A stretch of 64,000 nucleotides of DNA from positions 248,001-312,000 of the forward strand of contig JACGCK010000022.1 in the NCBI GenBank assembly GCA_014925825.1, in the 5' to 3' direction. The position numbers and the translations under genes were made by a program. Origin of the DNA: Pholiota molesta (lineage: Eukaryota > Basidiomycota > Agaricomycetes > Agaricales > Strophariaceae). This document shows, piece by piece, positions 37,882 through 48,759 of this stretch. The notes under the pieces are model-generated. The model made no database searches, was not told the DNA's origin, and was given only the letters and a program-made list of their open reading frames with translations. How positions within the stretch are numbered: position 1 is the stretch's first letter; every line of letters begins with the position of its first letter.

Positions 37882-39409
37882 TGTAGTTGTGGCAAAAGCG
37901 ACTGCGTGAGGTTGGCGAACAACAACTGTTAACGATATGAAATTCACCGAGGGACTAAGTACTGCGAGTACAGCTTATATACAAGATCGAGCAGGTAGTC
38001 ATGCGATAATAAAATAACGGAGACAAAGCATAACGGAGCACATGGTTTATGATGGGTATCAGAAAGGAGGGCAGCTGATATTATTATCTGGCTGATAATG
38101 GCAGTGATATCCAAATTAGGTATGCGAGTCGGCGACCGAATGATTTCAATGAAGTAAGTAGCACGTGCAGTCACATGATATGACGCACCAGTACTTAACC
38201 GCGGGCGTTCGTCCCACACGCACATCGCACATTCTATGCCCACAGCACCCACGACCGTCAACGCGAACGACGACGTGAATGACAACACACACTACAGTAT
38301 GAGCGACAACACGAACGACCTTGCGGACGAACGACAGCGGGGTCTGGGCACTACAACCACGGCCATATCAGCGGAGGCAGCGAGGTAAGCAAGAGGTAAG
38401 TCCGACCCCATCCGTTCACCCACTGACTGCGAGTTACAGCCAGAGTCGGCGTTGACCCGCGCCACGCCACCGCCGACCAGCCCACACCCCCTTCACCACA
38501 CCGCCAACCACCGCCTCGCGGTACGGGAGACTAACAGAAACCGCTATCTCTATGTTTCTCAGCACAACAGCTGCACAATATGACAATGGTATGAACCTGT
38601 CACCAGCGCTGTGGTATACGCCATCCTTAAACTAGCGACGCCTCCCACAGCGCTTGCCTGGTTTCTCTTGCTGCATGCTACATGCCACCTAGAACCTACT
38701 TACGTTGAGTACAGTAGTCTTTCCAGGGAGACTAGCCTATTAGACTCGCGGCCGGTGACGTTGTCAATAACGTTAGCGTCTTTCCCCCATCCCTCGTCTC
38801 TATCAAATGTCTTGGACCTTCCAAGGCCCTCGGCTTTCCTGTATCTAGATTTTATCGTGGTTCTCTCTCTACTCTGCCGTATCTCCCTCTTTTTACATCT
38901 CTACATGGCATTATTATCGCATGTACCGAACAGTCCTGAACAGGCCCTTCATTGTCCCATCCGAGCGTCCGGACGGAAGAGTTCTCCTGCACGGCTCCAA
39001 CCCATCTTGTCTTTGTATGCGCCTCTCTCGGACTGATCTAGAGGGATGCACCTGCTCCTCTTTGCTAGCTACAACCTTCTGACATCACTCAAACACTCCT
39101 CCCCATGGACTTCCACATGCATCATGTCGCCGCCCGTTGACCATTTCCTGTGGTATACTGTGTCTCGGAAAACATGAAGTTCTGTGATGGTAACCAATAA
39201 TGGATGACAAGCATCGCGATGGCTTTATCCTCTGAAGATTCTGTTAAAATGTTGATATGCATTCCGCTGCCAGTGACTACAAATTTCCAAGTACGTATGG
39301 TCAAAACAAATTCTTCCACCACTAAATAACGCTGACGAGCCGCAATCTCTGTCCCTAATAATTGCAACAATTCGATGCAGACGATTGAATTTTCATTTCA
39401 TGAGAATAT
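37882..39409. other. Spacer holding repeat copy B and the 3' side of the peptide gene
   Basis: About 1.5 kb without a supported gene. It has Arg/His-rich, frame-broken sequence at 38.2-38.5 kb, the dispersed repeat at 38534-39010, and from about 39125 the left edge of the block duplicated at 61815. Confidence 0.45.
38534..39010 (+). repeat. Dispersed repeat R, copy B
   Basis: See copy A (36345-36715). This copy also has GTGACGTTGTCAATAACGTTAG and CCCATCCGAGCGTCCGGAC, which link it to the inverted copy at about 44500-44770. Confidence 0.6.
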
Positions 39410-39684
39410 CTACGGGCAGGCCCTAATTCCGACCAGTGGGCACAACGTGTCCTTGTCGATGGCTATAATAGAGTTAGCGTCAGATATAATCGAAATATAA
39501 ATATGTAGCAAGCAACTCACGGGAACCTGAGATACGTATGTCAGTGAGCCTTATTTCTAGTACAAAATAAATAGTAAACACTACCTTCAGCACCATCTCC
39601 TTCGATAGGCATGGCGATTGTAGTGGTCATCAGCATGGCTGAGACAAGGGTCACAAAGACCAAAGATTGAAGTTGGTAAAACAT
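39410..39684 (-). CDS. Small secreted two-cysteine peptide precursor (copy 1), candidate ribosomal natural product
   Basis: Three exons, 39585-39684, 39521-39526 and 39410-39462, read on the minus strand, give 52 residues. Residues 1-24 form a signal peptide (MFYQLQSLVFVTLVSAMLMT then TTIA). Residues 25-36 are a short acidic spacer, MPIEGDGAEGSP. The end is IDKDTLCPLVGIRACP with two cysteines eight residues apart. There is no dibasic Kex2 site and no CaaX box, so it is neither a classic dikaritin precursor nor a mating pheromone. The 6-nt middle exon is in phase and could be skipped without loss of frame. A second copy at 62124-62398 differs in one residue (Q6K). A TATA box lies 84 nt upstream. 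UstYa-like genes lie just upstream. Role unknown: a modified peptide or a small secreted effector are the leading ideas. Confidence 0.72.
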
Positions 39685-39767
39685 AGCGAGTAGTGCGTTG
39701 GTAGAAAAGCGTGTTCAAGTGTGTTAGGACTTCTTGAATGCTCTTCAATGTAGGATTGTACGCCGTG

Positions 39768-39775
39768 TTATATAG
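39768..39775 (-). promoter_or_regulatory. TATA box of peptide gene copy 1
   Basis: CTATATAA on the minus strand, 84 nt upstream of the ATG at 39684. The element and the sequence between it and the ATG are kept in copy 2 (62479-62486), supporting a real promoter. Confidence 0.6.
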
Positions 39776-39784
39776 AAAAACGCG

Positions 39785-40455
39785 CGAGTCGTACCATGTG
39801 AACCTTCTTGCGAAAAATCCGTATTGTGGTTATGCAGCGGTCAGTCCCTCTCCAGGGTTCTCATGGACACGAACGCCAACAATTTCTATATCATACTTCT
39901 CCATTCCTGATACAGCCTCCGATTTGGAGGTGACAAATGGGGTACCTAAAGTCGCCGCGATAGTTTTGGGCGCTATAGATGCACATCTGCAGATGAGCTA
40001 CCAAAAATCTACAATACATCTGTATTTACTCCTTCCATTATACTTATCTTTGGGATTAATACATGCATGTAAAACAGCCGATCTGAGATTATTTCTCCTC
40101 CGTGCTGGCCTTGCATATCCTGTAAATATATCTACAGTATTCAAGGATCCCTTATCCTGTATCACCAAGACACATCACGACAAACACATACGACTTCCAT
40201 CATATATTCCATGGAAACTGACAATAGCCAGCATCAAGAAATGCTGGTAAGCATGACCATCTATATACGACGTACGACGTACGATGTCTCGCATTTTATG
40301 ATACTTCGACCATATTGAAGGAAGTCAAATTCCATATTCATGGCGCATGCAAGATGCAATCTTTCTATAAATGTACAAAGCAGTCAGATACTCTATGAGA
40401 GAATATATTGTGACAAAAAATTGGTCGAATAGGGTAGCCGATATCTACAACAATT
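39785..40455. other. Upstream region of the peptide gene
   Basis: About 670 bases shared in large part with 62495-62990, but with indels that break every frame. A 170-codon plus-strand frame here is not conserved in copy 2 and is not called a gene. A short tandem ACGTACGACGTACG at about 40268 is noted. Confidence 0.45.
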
Positions 40456-41060
40456 TTATGACCTCTGAAAGTCCCTTTGCTTTCGCTCTACTTCTTTGTA
40501 CAGCTGAGTCCAATCCCTGCAAACAAGGTCGTAATTGCCTGAAACCGAACCCTGAGCATTCTTTGCCGATTCCAGGCCTGTATTCAAGCGACAGAGTAAA
40601 GTCTCATGCAAGTAATTCATGCAATGGTGGGTCAACGAGGAGATTGGAGTTGACGCTGGATGATTGTATTGCTGGCGAATAATATTCAGACACTTGAACT
40701 GGTGGAAGAGGGTAACCGTGTTTTTGTTGATTTTTCCTGATGGGCTTTGCGTATAGACGAGATGACCACCGGACGGAATCAATTTGGACCATTCCATGTC
40801 GCTGTCGGATGAGTTGAGTTGATAGTGTTGAGTGTTGCCTACTCGCAGTGCAACCGGGGCACCATATGTTGGTGCGTAGGGAAAACGGAGGTCTTCTTTT
40901 CAAATCTCGTCATAAATCAGCGCACCTTTGCGTAGCTGTTCTACGTACTTGTATGAGATATTAAATCGACTATAGTCTTGGATAAACACAAGCCAAAGAG
41001 GATAATGTCGAAGACTGCAACAAATGTAACAGTTATCCATAGAGACCGTTGGAAAGACAT
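40456..41060 (-). pseudogene. UstYa-like (DUF3328) protein, degenerate copy
   Basis: UstYa-like proteins are small membrane-anchored oxidases or halogenases acting on ribosomal and other peptides. The minus-strand start MSFQRSLWITVTFVAVFDII is a membrane anchor. After a one-base frame change near 40980 come NISYKYVEQLRKGALIYDEI, an in-frame TGA, then LRFPYAPTYGAPVALRVGNT, VTLFHQFKCLNIIRQQYNHP, CMNYLHETLLC and YDLVCRDWTQLYKEVERKQR. The two HXXHC motifs of active members are altered here: the first reads HQFKC, and the second reads LTHHC. A second partial copy at about 62990-63310 carries a nonsense codon. It is most likely a decaying gene, although two compensating base errors could explain the TGA. 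It shares a 279-bp divergent promoter with the intact UstYa-like gene. Confidence 0.7.
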
Positions 41061-41339
41061 TTTGCGCTCTCAAGAGAGATGGGATGGTTAGAGGGGTGTC
41101 GACTATCAGTGTAATTATGGGACCAGTAATCTACATGTTCGGCTTTTATTTCCCACCTACATTTATTACAGAATCTACCAGGAACACTCGCTTTCGAGTT
41201 ATCGGCATACCGCACATTCCAAATATTAATGAAGCCAAGATCAAGATCTGATAATTTGTAAACGTTTGTCTGTGACTCAAATGTACGCTCCTGTTACTGT
41301 TATGAACCCTGCTGGTACACTGTATAGACATTAGGCCCA
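41061..41339. promoter_or_regulatory. Divergent promoter between the two UstYa-like genes
   Basis: The 279 bases between the opposing start codons hold no gene and must contain both promoters. This arrangement would allow joint regulation. No specific factor site is recognised. Confidence 0.5.
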
Positions 41340-42002
41340 ATGCGATCCCCCGCCGTTGCTGCGATTGTGTCCCTCATACTCATTAATCTCGCATTTCCAC
41401 TATGGAGGATTTTCAAATTAAAAGAACGACACCTTCCCTCTATTGACAGTGAGCTGGCAGCTTAATTATGGATGAATGATTTTTTTATAATTTGTACAGA
41501 TCAAGTCTACTCATATGTTGGCACGGACTATCCATTTTATCATCCAACATTGGCATTGAAGCCAGCGCGTCTCAACTTGCAAGAAACACTCCATTACGGA
41601 TATAATTCTTCAGACACCTCTGCAAACGATGAATGGAATAAAATTCTTGACCTACCCATTGGAACCGGTCGAACCCATTTGGGCGACATGCGGCGATCCT
41701 TCCTCCTGACATTCTACCACCAGCTACACTGCATTGTCGAACTTCGCGCGGCACTCGTGGACCGCAATGATAAATGGGCCACTCCTCACCATGTTAATCA
41801 TTGCATGCAATACCTTCGACAGACGCTGTTATGCCAAGCGAACGACATGTTGGAGGAAGGAGATTTCATGGAGCGTACTTTTGAAATTGATAGGCTGGGA
41901 CCTGAATTGGAATGCTATGATTGGACAAGCATTTATCAGGAAGTTGGGGTACGCTATAATGAATTTTCAGAATGGGTGAAAGGTTCGGATACAATGGCGT
42001 AG
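41340..42002 (+). CDS. UstYa-like (DUF3328) peptide-modifying enzyme
   Basis: Exon 1 (41340-41448) encodes MRSPAVAAIVSLILINLAFP, a single N-terminal membrane anchor, and ends RHLPSID. Exon 2 (41500-42002) gives VYSYVGTDYPFYHPTLALKP, EWNKILDLPIGTGRTHL, the first HXXHC motif in FYHQLHCIVELRAAL, the second in HHVNHCMQYLRQTLLC, and a C-terminus with ECYDWTSIYQEVGVRYNEF. Total 203 residues, as expected for the family. Both HXXHC motifs, thought to bind metal in UstYa-like enzymes, are intact. In ascomycetes, relatives cyclise, oxidise or halogenate ribosomal peptides. Here the closest peptide candidate is the gene at 39410-39684. This gene is absent from the visible second cassette. Confidence 0.87.
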
Positions 42003-42961
42003 TATACAATGGCGTAGTTGTTAGTACCAATGTAGCACTGGCACACAAGAACACTTGTAGGACAGGCTAGGACAGGCTCCAGGTCTAAGGCAATTACGCT
42101 CCAAATGCATATTTCTGCATTTCCAATCAAGCTCTAACTATGGATAACTTCTGATGAGGTCGTACGTCATCGGATGCACTTCTCGGAGCTGATCATCCAG
42201 TCTTACGTTCCATTCAGTACTTCTCACCAAGTGATGCGGCCAGAATGCATCTTCGTTCAAGTTTCTGATCACCAAGAGAAATCATCAGGTGATTCAGTCA
42301 TCATCTTCTCACAAGTCATGGACCCACATTCCCGCACTGTCAGTTATGTTCAGTTTTGTCATTTTCTCACAATTCAACATTTCGAAGCTGCACACCAAAA
42401 TCCGTCGGAATTTTGCAAACCGGTTTTGTTCCTCCAAAAATAGACCTCTTCGTGGGTGGCGAGTACAATTATAAATGGATTCAATTGCCATCTGCTGGTG
42501 CACACCAAAATTCATCAAATTTTTGCAAATCGATTTTGTTCCTGCAAATAGACTACTTTGTGTATGTGTGTCAGTAGAATTGTAAATGGATTGAACGGTG
42601 ATAGGCTACTCAGTATTTCTTATTATTCATGTGACATAAAACTGAGCGCTGATGAAGCCCAATGATGGTTGCACAAAAATTGGAAGCCAAGTAGTGGATA
42701 GATAAGGCAGAAGAAGGCAGAGTTATCCGGCGCCCAAGAACGCTTCCCAAGCAAAAACCTCTTCTTCTTCACATCGGCAGTATTCATATCTCAACAGGGT
42801 TCATATCTACCGATCTTGAACATAATTAATAATCTTCGTAATTTACAGGATCTATCAATAGACACTATCTATATGGCGCAAGAGTTAGAACCTAGCATTC
42901 AGGGTTAAACTCAACAGTATCTGCTCTTCCCTTACCTCCATACATACTTGACCATACCATT
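42003..42961. other. Upstream region of the iminopeptidase gene, with tandem repeat
   Basis: About 960 bases without a gene. From 42214 it matches 63310-63938. It contains the tandem repeat listed separately and a conserved stretch directly before the start codon. Confidence 0.5.
42380..42595. repeat. Imperfect tandem repeat of about 110 bp
   Basis: Two units begin with GCACACCAAAAT at about 42391 and 42499 and each continue through AATTTTGCAAA, TTTTGTTCCT and ATAAATGGATT-like sequence. The matching region near 63500 in the second cassette appears to have a single unit, so the tandem arose or was lost after the duplication. Confidence 0.6.
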
Positions 42962-44140
42962 ATGTCTTCTGATACACGCACTGGAAAAGTGGATTTCAAA
43001 GTTGGAGGCGACATCTACCAGACATGGTACAAGATTGTGGGCCCTTTGAATAGCGAAAAGACACCCGTTGTCGCTCTACACGGTGGCCCAGGCATGACCC
43101 ATCATTACATGCTGTACGACGACTCGACTTATTGTTTCCTCAACTTGCTATATACTGACTGTCTTTCATTTAATCCATAGTCCGCATGAAACTCTTTTCA
43201 AGGAGGCTGGGTAAGTTTCTTCGGAACTCGGCCAAGGCAATATTGTATTCATTGTTACTAGTATTCCAGTTGTCTTCTATGATCAGATTGGCAATGGGGA
43301 ATCATCGCACATCAAGGATAAACCGAATGATTTTTGGACGGCTGAATTGTTTATGGACGAACTGGACAACCTACTCAAGCACCTCGGTATTTACGATAAT
43401 TTTGACCTTTTGGGTCATTCGTGGGGAGGTAAGTAACGTCTCTCAAATAATATTCATCTAAAATCAACTATCATCAGGTATGCTCGCGGGTCACTACGCC
43501 GCTGCAAGATCTCCAAAGGGTTTGAAGCGGTTGATTATCGCCAACTCCCCTGCATCGGTGTCTCTTTTTGTGGCTGGGACGAATGCTCTTCTCGAGAAAT
43601 TTCCTCCCGAGTTCGTCAAAAATGTAAGGAGGCTTGAAGCCGAAGGCAAAACCAGCTCGCCCGAATATCAGCAGAGTGTGATGCAATTTTACGCCAAGCA
43701 CGTCTGTACTACCAATCCTTGGCCGCAAGGCTTGATCGATTCCTTCAACGCCGTGGAGACAAACCCAACGGTGTACCACACCATGTATGTCGACATCATG
43801 TTAGTGTCATGGGCCTAAAATTTATCTATATTTCAATAGGTTCGGGCCTTCCGAGTTCAACATCACTGGAACTCTCAAGGACTGGTCTATAGTGGATATC
43901 CTTCACAAGATACCTTATACAACCTTGCTTGTTGGTGCCCCTTTGGACGAAGTGCAAGAATCGGCGTGTTCGCCCTTCTTCTTCAACATTCCCAAGGTCA
44001 AATGGGTTGACATTCCTACCGGCACTCATCTTGCAATGTATGAAGATCCAGACAGGTATGCATTATACTAATCATTGCGGATGTATACTAACACGAATGT
44101 CCCAAGGTACTTTGACGTGCTTCAGAAATTCCTCGTATGA
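42962..44140 (+). CDS. Proline-iminopeptidase-like alpha/beta hydrolase (cassette copy 1)
   Basis: Enzymes of this family remove N-terminal proline or act as related serine hydrolases. It starts MSSDTRTGKVDFKVGGDIYQ, has the oxyanion motif ALHGGPGMTHHYML, VVFYDQIGNGES, the nucleophile elbow GHSWGG, RLIIANSPASVSLFVAG, VGAPLDEVQESACSPFFF and the late histidine in TGTHLAMYEDPDRYF. The end is LQKFLV with TGA at 44138-44140. Five introns join in frame, including one within ATG-CT/T-CCG near 43112. No signal peptide, so it acts inside the cell. A second copy starts at 63939. In the cassette it could trim a peptide, but it could also be a general hydrolase. Confidence 0.85.
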
Positions 44141-47058
44141 TTACATATCGTATTTACCGTGTACCAAATGTACAGCCCGAATGCTCTGCGTATCATGCCT
44201 TGCTTATCAGAAATAAATCAGATTCTCTTCATACGAAATGAAGCCCTCGTGCACAGTGGACTGAGCCTTCACTAGATCATTGGCGGCGCTACCAGCGTCG
44301 TATTCTTAACGTCGCGGCTGGCAATCCGGAATGTACTTGTCGGTACGTTGTGGTCAACAGCAACGAGCTGATCCATGCGATGAATCGATAGGCAAGGCTG
44401 CGAACGGCGGGAGTGGTGTAGAGACGTGTATTATGAGAACCTTGTATGGAATCCGTGCGTGTGCAGGGTACCAGCTAGTTCCCGCTGGCTATACAGTTAC
44501 TCTGCATTAGGACCATGGAACAATGATGCGGTTGGGAACCTTGCCTGTCCGGACGCTCGACATGGGACGATAAAGGGCGAAGTGGTGCTGCCGAGAGACA
44601 AAAAGGAGGGGAGGGACGGGAGATGGGAAAGAACGTCATGAAAAAACCAGGAGGGACAGGGGGGCCGAGGGTCCTAGAGAGTTGTGAGCGACGAGAACCT
44701 TGTTATTGTCAACATCACCGAGCGCAGGCCTACGTCACTGGCAATGAGTATAATAGCCTGTCGTCAGTCAGATCTGCATAGCTTCAAAGTGGATGTCGGC
44801 GTCATATGAGGGCAAACGCTGCGGTAGAGTTTGTTAGTTTGTGGGATGACGTTCATCACCAAGTATATACCACGGCGCCAAGATTTGTACCTTGTCATCA
44901 ATGAGATTATTGTCTCGAGAGGGGCACAAAGAGATTGGAGATGGCATTATGATCGACACTTCCAAGTTTTCGCCAGTTCGTAGAAGCCATGAATAACATG
45001 TCCTGTTGTTACCGGATTGGCGCAATAAGCGCCCATTTAGGGGATTGTCTACGCATTGACAACCGGATTCGAGGACTCCAGAGAAGACAGAAATGCTGCG
45101 CCATTTCAGCGCGTGGCGGACCGACACGTAGAGAGATGCGTCAAGAACGATATGGGTATTGAGTAGCCTGTGGATACACTGCCAAATGAGTCTATGGGAA
45201 GAGTGGAAATGTCAGCATAAGGCTTCTAGGCTCTCAAAATATGAAGACGGTCCACGGATGGCGAGCCTAAGCTACCTGTGAACAGAAAGCTTCTCGGTGA
45301 GATAAAGTCGATGACTGTTTTTTTCTTCCAAATTTTGCTGTTGATTTTCGTGTTACTTCGGCGACCGTGCAGAATTGCACAGCTCTTTTTTGATCGTGAA
45401 CCGTCGTCCTTGCAAAGTTCAGTGTGACGCGTCGTGAACGTATTAGTAGCTATAAGTACTTCGGTTGACGCGTTGCAGGCGAAGATGCATGAGGTGTGAT
45501 ACGAGTTGTGATGGATGTACGGAGGCTCATGCTGCCAGCGGATGCTTCGTGCAAATGCTCGGGCTCGCTATGTCGCTGAGCCAAGGCCCGACTCCGCGCA
45601 CACTGCACAGCTGCGAGTTGGAAAATCTTTGTCATCCATCATTTTTGCCAAACAAGTCGCTAGTACGCGTCGGAGAGTCGCGCTTCGCGCCAACTTCGCT
45701 TTGGGCAACATGCCAGACAGGTGTGATATCCTATCCATGGTATGTAGACTGGCATCGAGTCAACGGCGCTGAACGAGATGACTAATAGGCCGATACGGAA
45801 AGCCCGCGCAGGAGGGTACCAGTCTACATCGACATTCGCTCCTCGCCTATGGCGTTTCAATCTCTTCGTGCATCTATGTTCAAACACTCAACCTCGACTA
45901 CGCAGTCGTTACTTCTGTTTCGTCTCCTCAACCCAACCTCAACCTTTTCCGCCAGTGCCCAGCACCATTCGCTCGTCATTGCGCCGCACCCTACTCCACG
46001 GCCAACGTTAACAATTGAATTTAACGGTTAACCCTCGTGGTCTGGAGCATTCACATGCCGCTCCGCCGATCTCAGCTGTAATTGCAGAGCTTAGGCCCCC
46101 AATGCTACTTCGAAACTCTCACCACTTCTACCTCCTTACGGCTTTGAAGAGCCTACATCTATTTGAGGTGGCGTTCGAGTCATTGGCCGGCTATCCGAAA
46201 TCCGCGGCTAACTCGCAGTTGGCCTCCCTACACATTTGGTCTATTGAAAGAATGTCTAGTGCGGTATCTGGCATTCATTTCTGTTGCAGCACTCTTGTAG
46301 TGCCTATTTATGCCCCATTTGGCGGGGGGGAAAAGTACATCAAGTGACAAGTCCTCACCTGCAGCTGTTTCACGAGTATTTCTGTTCAACTTCCACAATT
46401 CTTGGGCTTGGTGTAACAAATAAATTATGTAAGCCATCTAGATCTCCTAGGTAGAAACATGATGAAGTTGTGCGAAATTCTATGGCAGACAGTCTACGGC
46501 GATGATGTACACGATAATATCTTGTGAATATGATTGGAACCTGGATGTATAGATAAGGTAAGGAAAGGCTGAGGACTAAGATCTGTTATCCATTCGTCGT
46601 ATCAATCTGTGAACATCGCAATTTTATGACAGCGCTCCATTTTTAGGGACTACAATCATTAGATGGATGCTTGGATAGAACGATAGCTTCACCGTTGACA
46701 CGCATGGGCACAACACACACTATTTTTATGTTGCAAATATCCCAGCCTGAGGGAACAAATGATATCATTTAATACTCTTGCAAGGAGGAAACGGGACCAC
46801 ACTTTCGGACCGATGGGGGCCAGGCCCAATGATTGCTTCTGCAAGAAATCCGAACATGTGTATTCTGGTTTCGGACGCAGCCATGAAGTTATATGGGATT
46901 GAATTTGTAGCATATTCATCCAACAACATTTGTAACTGATAAGCCTTTATATACGTGTTGCAATAACACTGAAAATGTTCTACAGAACCTTTCTGGAAAT
47001 TATACCGTCTCACGTTGAATTAAAAAGATCCCTTCGTACGGCGAATTAATAACATAAT
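44141..47058. other. Large gene-poor spacer
   Basis: About 2.9 kb with only short, unrelated frames. It contains a likely inverted copy of the dispersed repeat at about 44500-44770. Frames at 45.4-46.0 kb are Arg/Ser-rich but lack any domain. No gene is supported. Confidence 0.45.
44500..44770 (-). repeat. Dispersed repeat R, copy C (inverted, diverged)
   Basis: The complement shows GTTGACAATAAC, CTAGGACCCTCGGC followed by CCCCTGTC, and CCCATGTCGAGCGTCCGGAC, all matching parts of copies A and B. Similarity is patchy. Confidence 0.45.
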
Positions 47059-48035
47059 TTAGGGTATGAAAATCAATGAAATATACCCACCTAGCTCAGG
47101 ATCATCCTTCTCCTTGTTTTGCCACCATTGGATGCTCGAGTTTTCTGCAGAATCAAATCCAGTGACGCCTTGGCCGAGATATGAAATTTCGAAAGTAAGT
47201 ATACTATCCCATGCGCATTTAAATTCGCGCTTCCATTGTACACTCGAGGATGGAGTTATTGGAATGATTGCGACAGTAGCAAGTCTACTGGGTCGATTGG
47301 AAAACGAAAGCGCCTTTGTGTCTAGAGGATGTTCCGCGGATGCAAGCTGATAGAGGGAGATTTTCGTAGGCCTTGTGAGCAACTTCGTAGTGCTGGGAGA
47401 GATCCGTATGTTCAGCTCGCATCGTTCCATGCCATAGTCGACAGCTCTAAATTGAACAATGGTGCTAATCTGCACGTCTGCATTAGACCATTGGTATAAC
47501 CGCGCAATAGAACATAAAGATATACCGTATTGCTTATCATAACGAGTCTGTCTTCGGGGGACACAGTGCCAGTATTTGTTAAGTGCCGTTTGGGATCATC
47601 CTCGAAAACCTGCAAAGGGCTGGTGGCATTGACCAAAGCAATTTCCATAGGATAATTTATTAGACTGCGGGGAATTGGGGGCGAAGGTCGTGATATTTCG
47701 TCAAAACCAATGAAAGGTGATGGTCGTTTGAAGGTTTTGTATTGTTCCCTAGACACGGAACGAAAATCTGGGCCAAGATTTTCGACTGTAACAACGGGGT
47801 AGGCCATAGAGAGGTACCAGTTCAAAGTCGTACATGCAATGCAAACAAGCACCGCTAAAACATAGAATGGAGAAAGGGAGACTGGATTGCGTGACTGGGA
47901 GAACGACGGCAATGGCTTGATATCGTCACTGGAATCGACATCGGGAAGTTCATGTTGAAGTAAAGTGTAATTGCTTTCGCGGTCCACGGGGTTTTGGTGA
48001 GCGTTTGCGCTGTAGAAGTTTAAAGAGAACACCAT
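47059..48035 (-). CDS. Single-pass surface protein with But2-C-like domain
   Basis: Starts MVFSLNFYSANAHQNP, has an acidic cytoplasmic head, one membrane helix VLAVLVCIACTTLNWYLSMA and a long outer part. The region RPSPFIGFDEISRPSPPIPR, PEDRLVMISNT, STIVQFRAVDYGMERCELNI and SVQWKREFKCAWDSILTFEI matches a large agaricomycete family often labelled 'ubiquitin 3 binding protein But2, C-terminal'. One intron (about 47477-47532) joins in frame. The end is ELGGYISLIFIP. The function of these proteins is not known. I chose the ATG at 48035, rather than the upstream one at 48122, because it gives the usual head. Confidence 0.72.
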
Positions 48036-48759
48036 GCTTTCGAATTCAATCGGAGGATGGGTTTCATGTTCGAACCAGATATAACTTTTGTGTCGATCAA
48101 TCAATGATGGGCAAACAAGCAACTAACTTGAATATGGCTTACAGATAGAGTCCTCAAAATCCCGGCATGTCCATGCGGCGCTTTCTGTAAAACCAGAATT
48201 TGGGTACGAGCTGTCCCAGATTTTGCATTTAATTGTTGCTCACCAGTATAAGTGTTCTATCCCACGGTTTCCAAGTTCAGAGCTAGAATTTGGCGATAAA
48301 ATGAGGTACGAAGTCAAACCGTTGACGATCATCAATCTATCCATGAAATTATCGGAGCCCACAATCCCAAAAAAGACCTTCCATTTTTCATTATTCTGAG
48401 ATCTTCTTCTGTCCTTTCCATAATGCCACAATGAGGGTTCCTCGCGATCGTGTCACGGAAGCAATTATCACTCACGACCATCGACTGAGCAATCAAAGAA
48501 GGATCTAGCGACTAGATCTAAAGATGAGGTCTTCGGGGAGACGGCATTTCCAACCAAATCAGTGCCAGCTACTGAAGTGCACAAGTTGTAGCAGATGCAT
48601 GGCTTTAAGATGCAGAGTTGTCCATCATGTTGGATATATTTATAATTTCATGATTTATCACCGGCTTGATTGTAACATACTAAGTAGTGGCCAAAGTGAG
48701 GTCAAGCTTCCGCAATATATAAGTTGCGTAGATTACAGTGCATCCTCAGAACCGTGACA
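48036..48759. other. Divergent promoter region with possible small coding remnants
   Basis: A minus-strand frame at 48240-48431 (WKVFFGIVGSDNFMDRLMIV) has protein-like composition but no recognised family and no start context. The rest should hold promoters of the flanking divergent genes. Confidence 0.35.

Larger units (their letters stand above)
39125..43022. repeat. Duplicated accessory block, copy 1
   Basis: Bases from about 39125 to the start of the iminopeptidase gene recur in the same orientation at about 61815-64000. The match covers the peptide gene, its promoter, the C-terminal part of the first UstYa-like gene and the iminopeptidase promoter and first exon. Copy 1 has about 1.5 kb (roughly 40740-42213) that copy 2 lacks; it holds the rest of the first UstYa-like gene and all of the second. 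The adjacent GNAT is also duplicated but inverted. Confidence 0.85.

Noticed and set aside
39410..39684. Peptide gene as a mating pheromone
   Set aside because: No C-terminal CaaX motif, and it has a signal peptide, unlike basidiomycete pheromone precursors.
39738..40250. A 170-codon plus-strand frame upstream of the peptide gene
   Set aside because: Broken by indels in the duplicated copy at 62452-62830 and overlaps the conserved peptide promoter.
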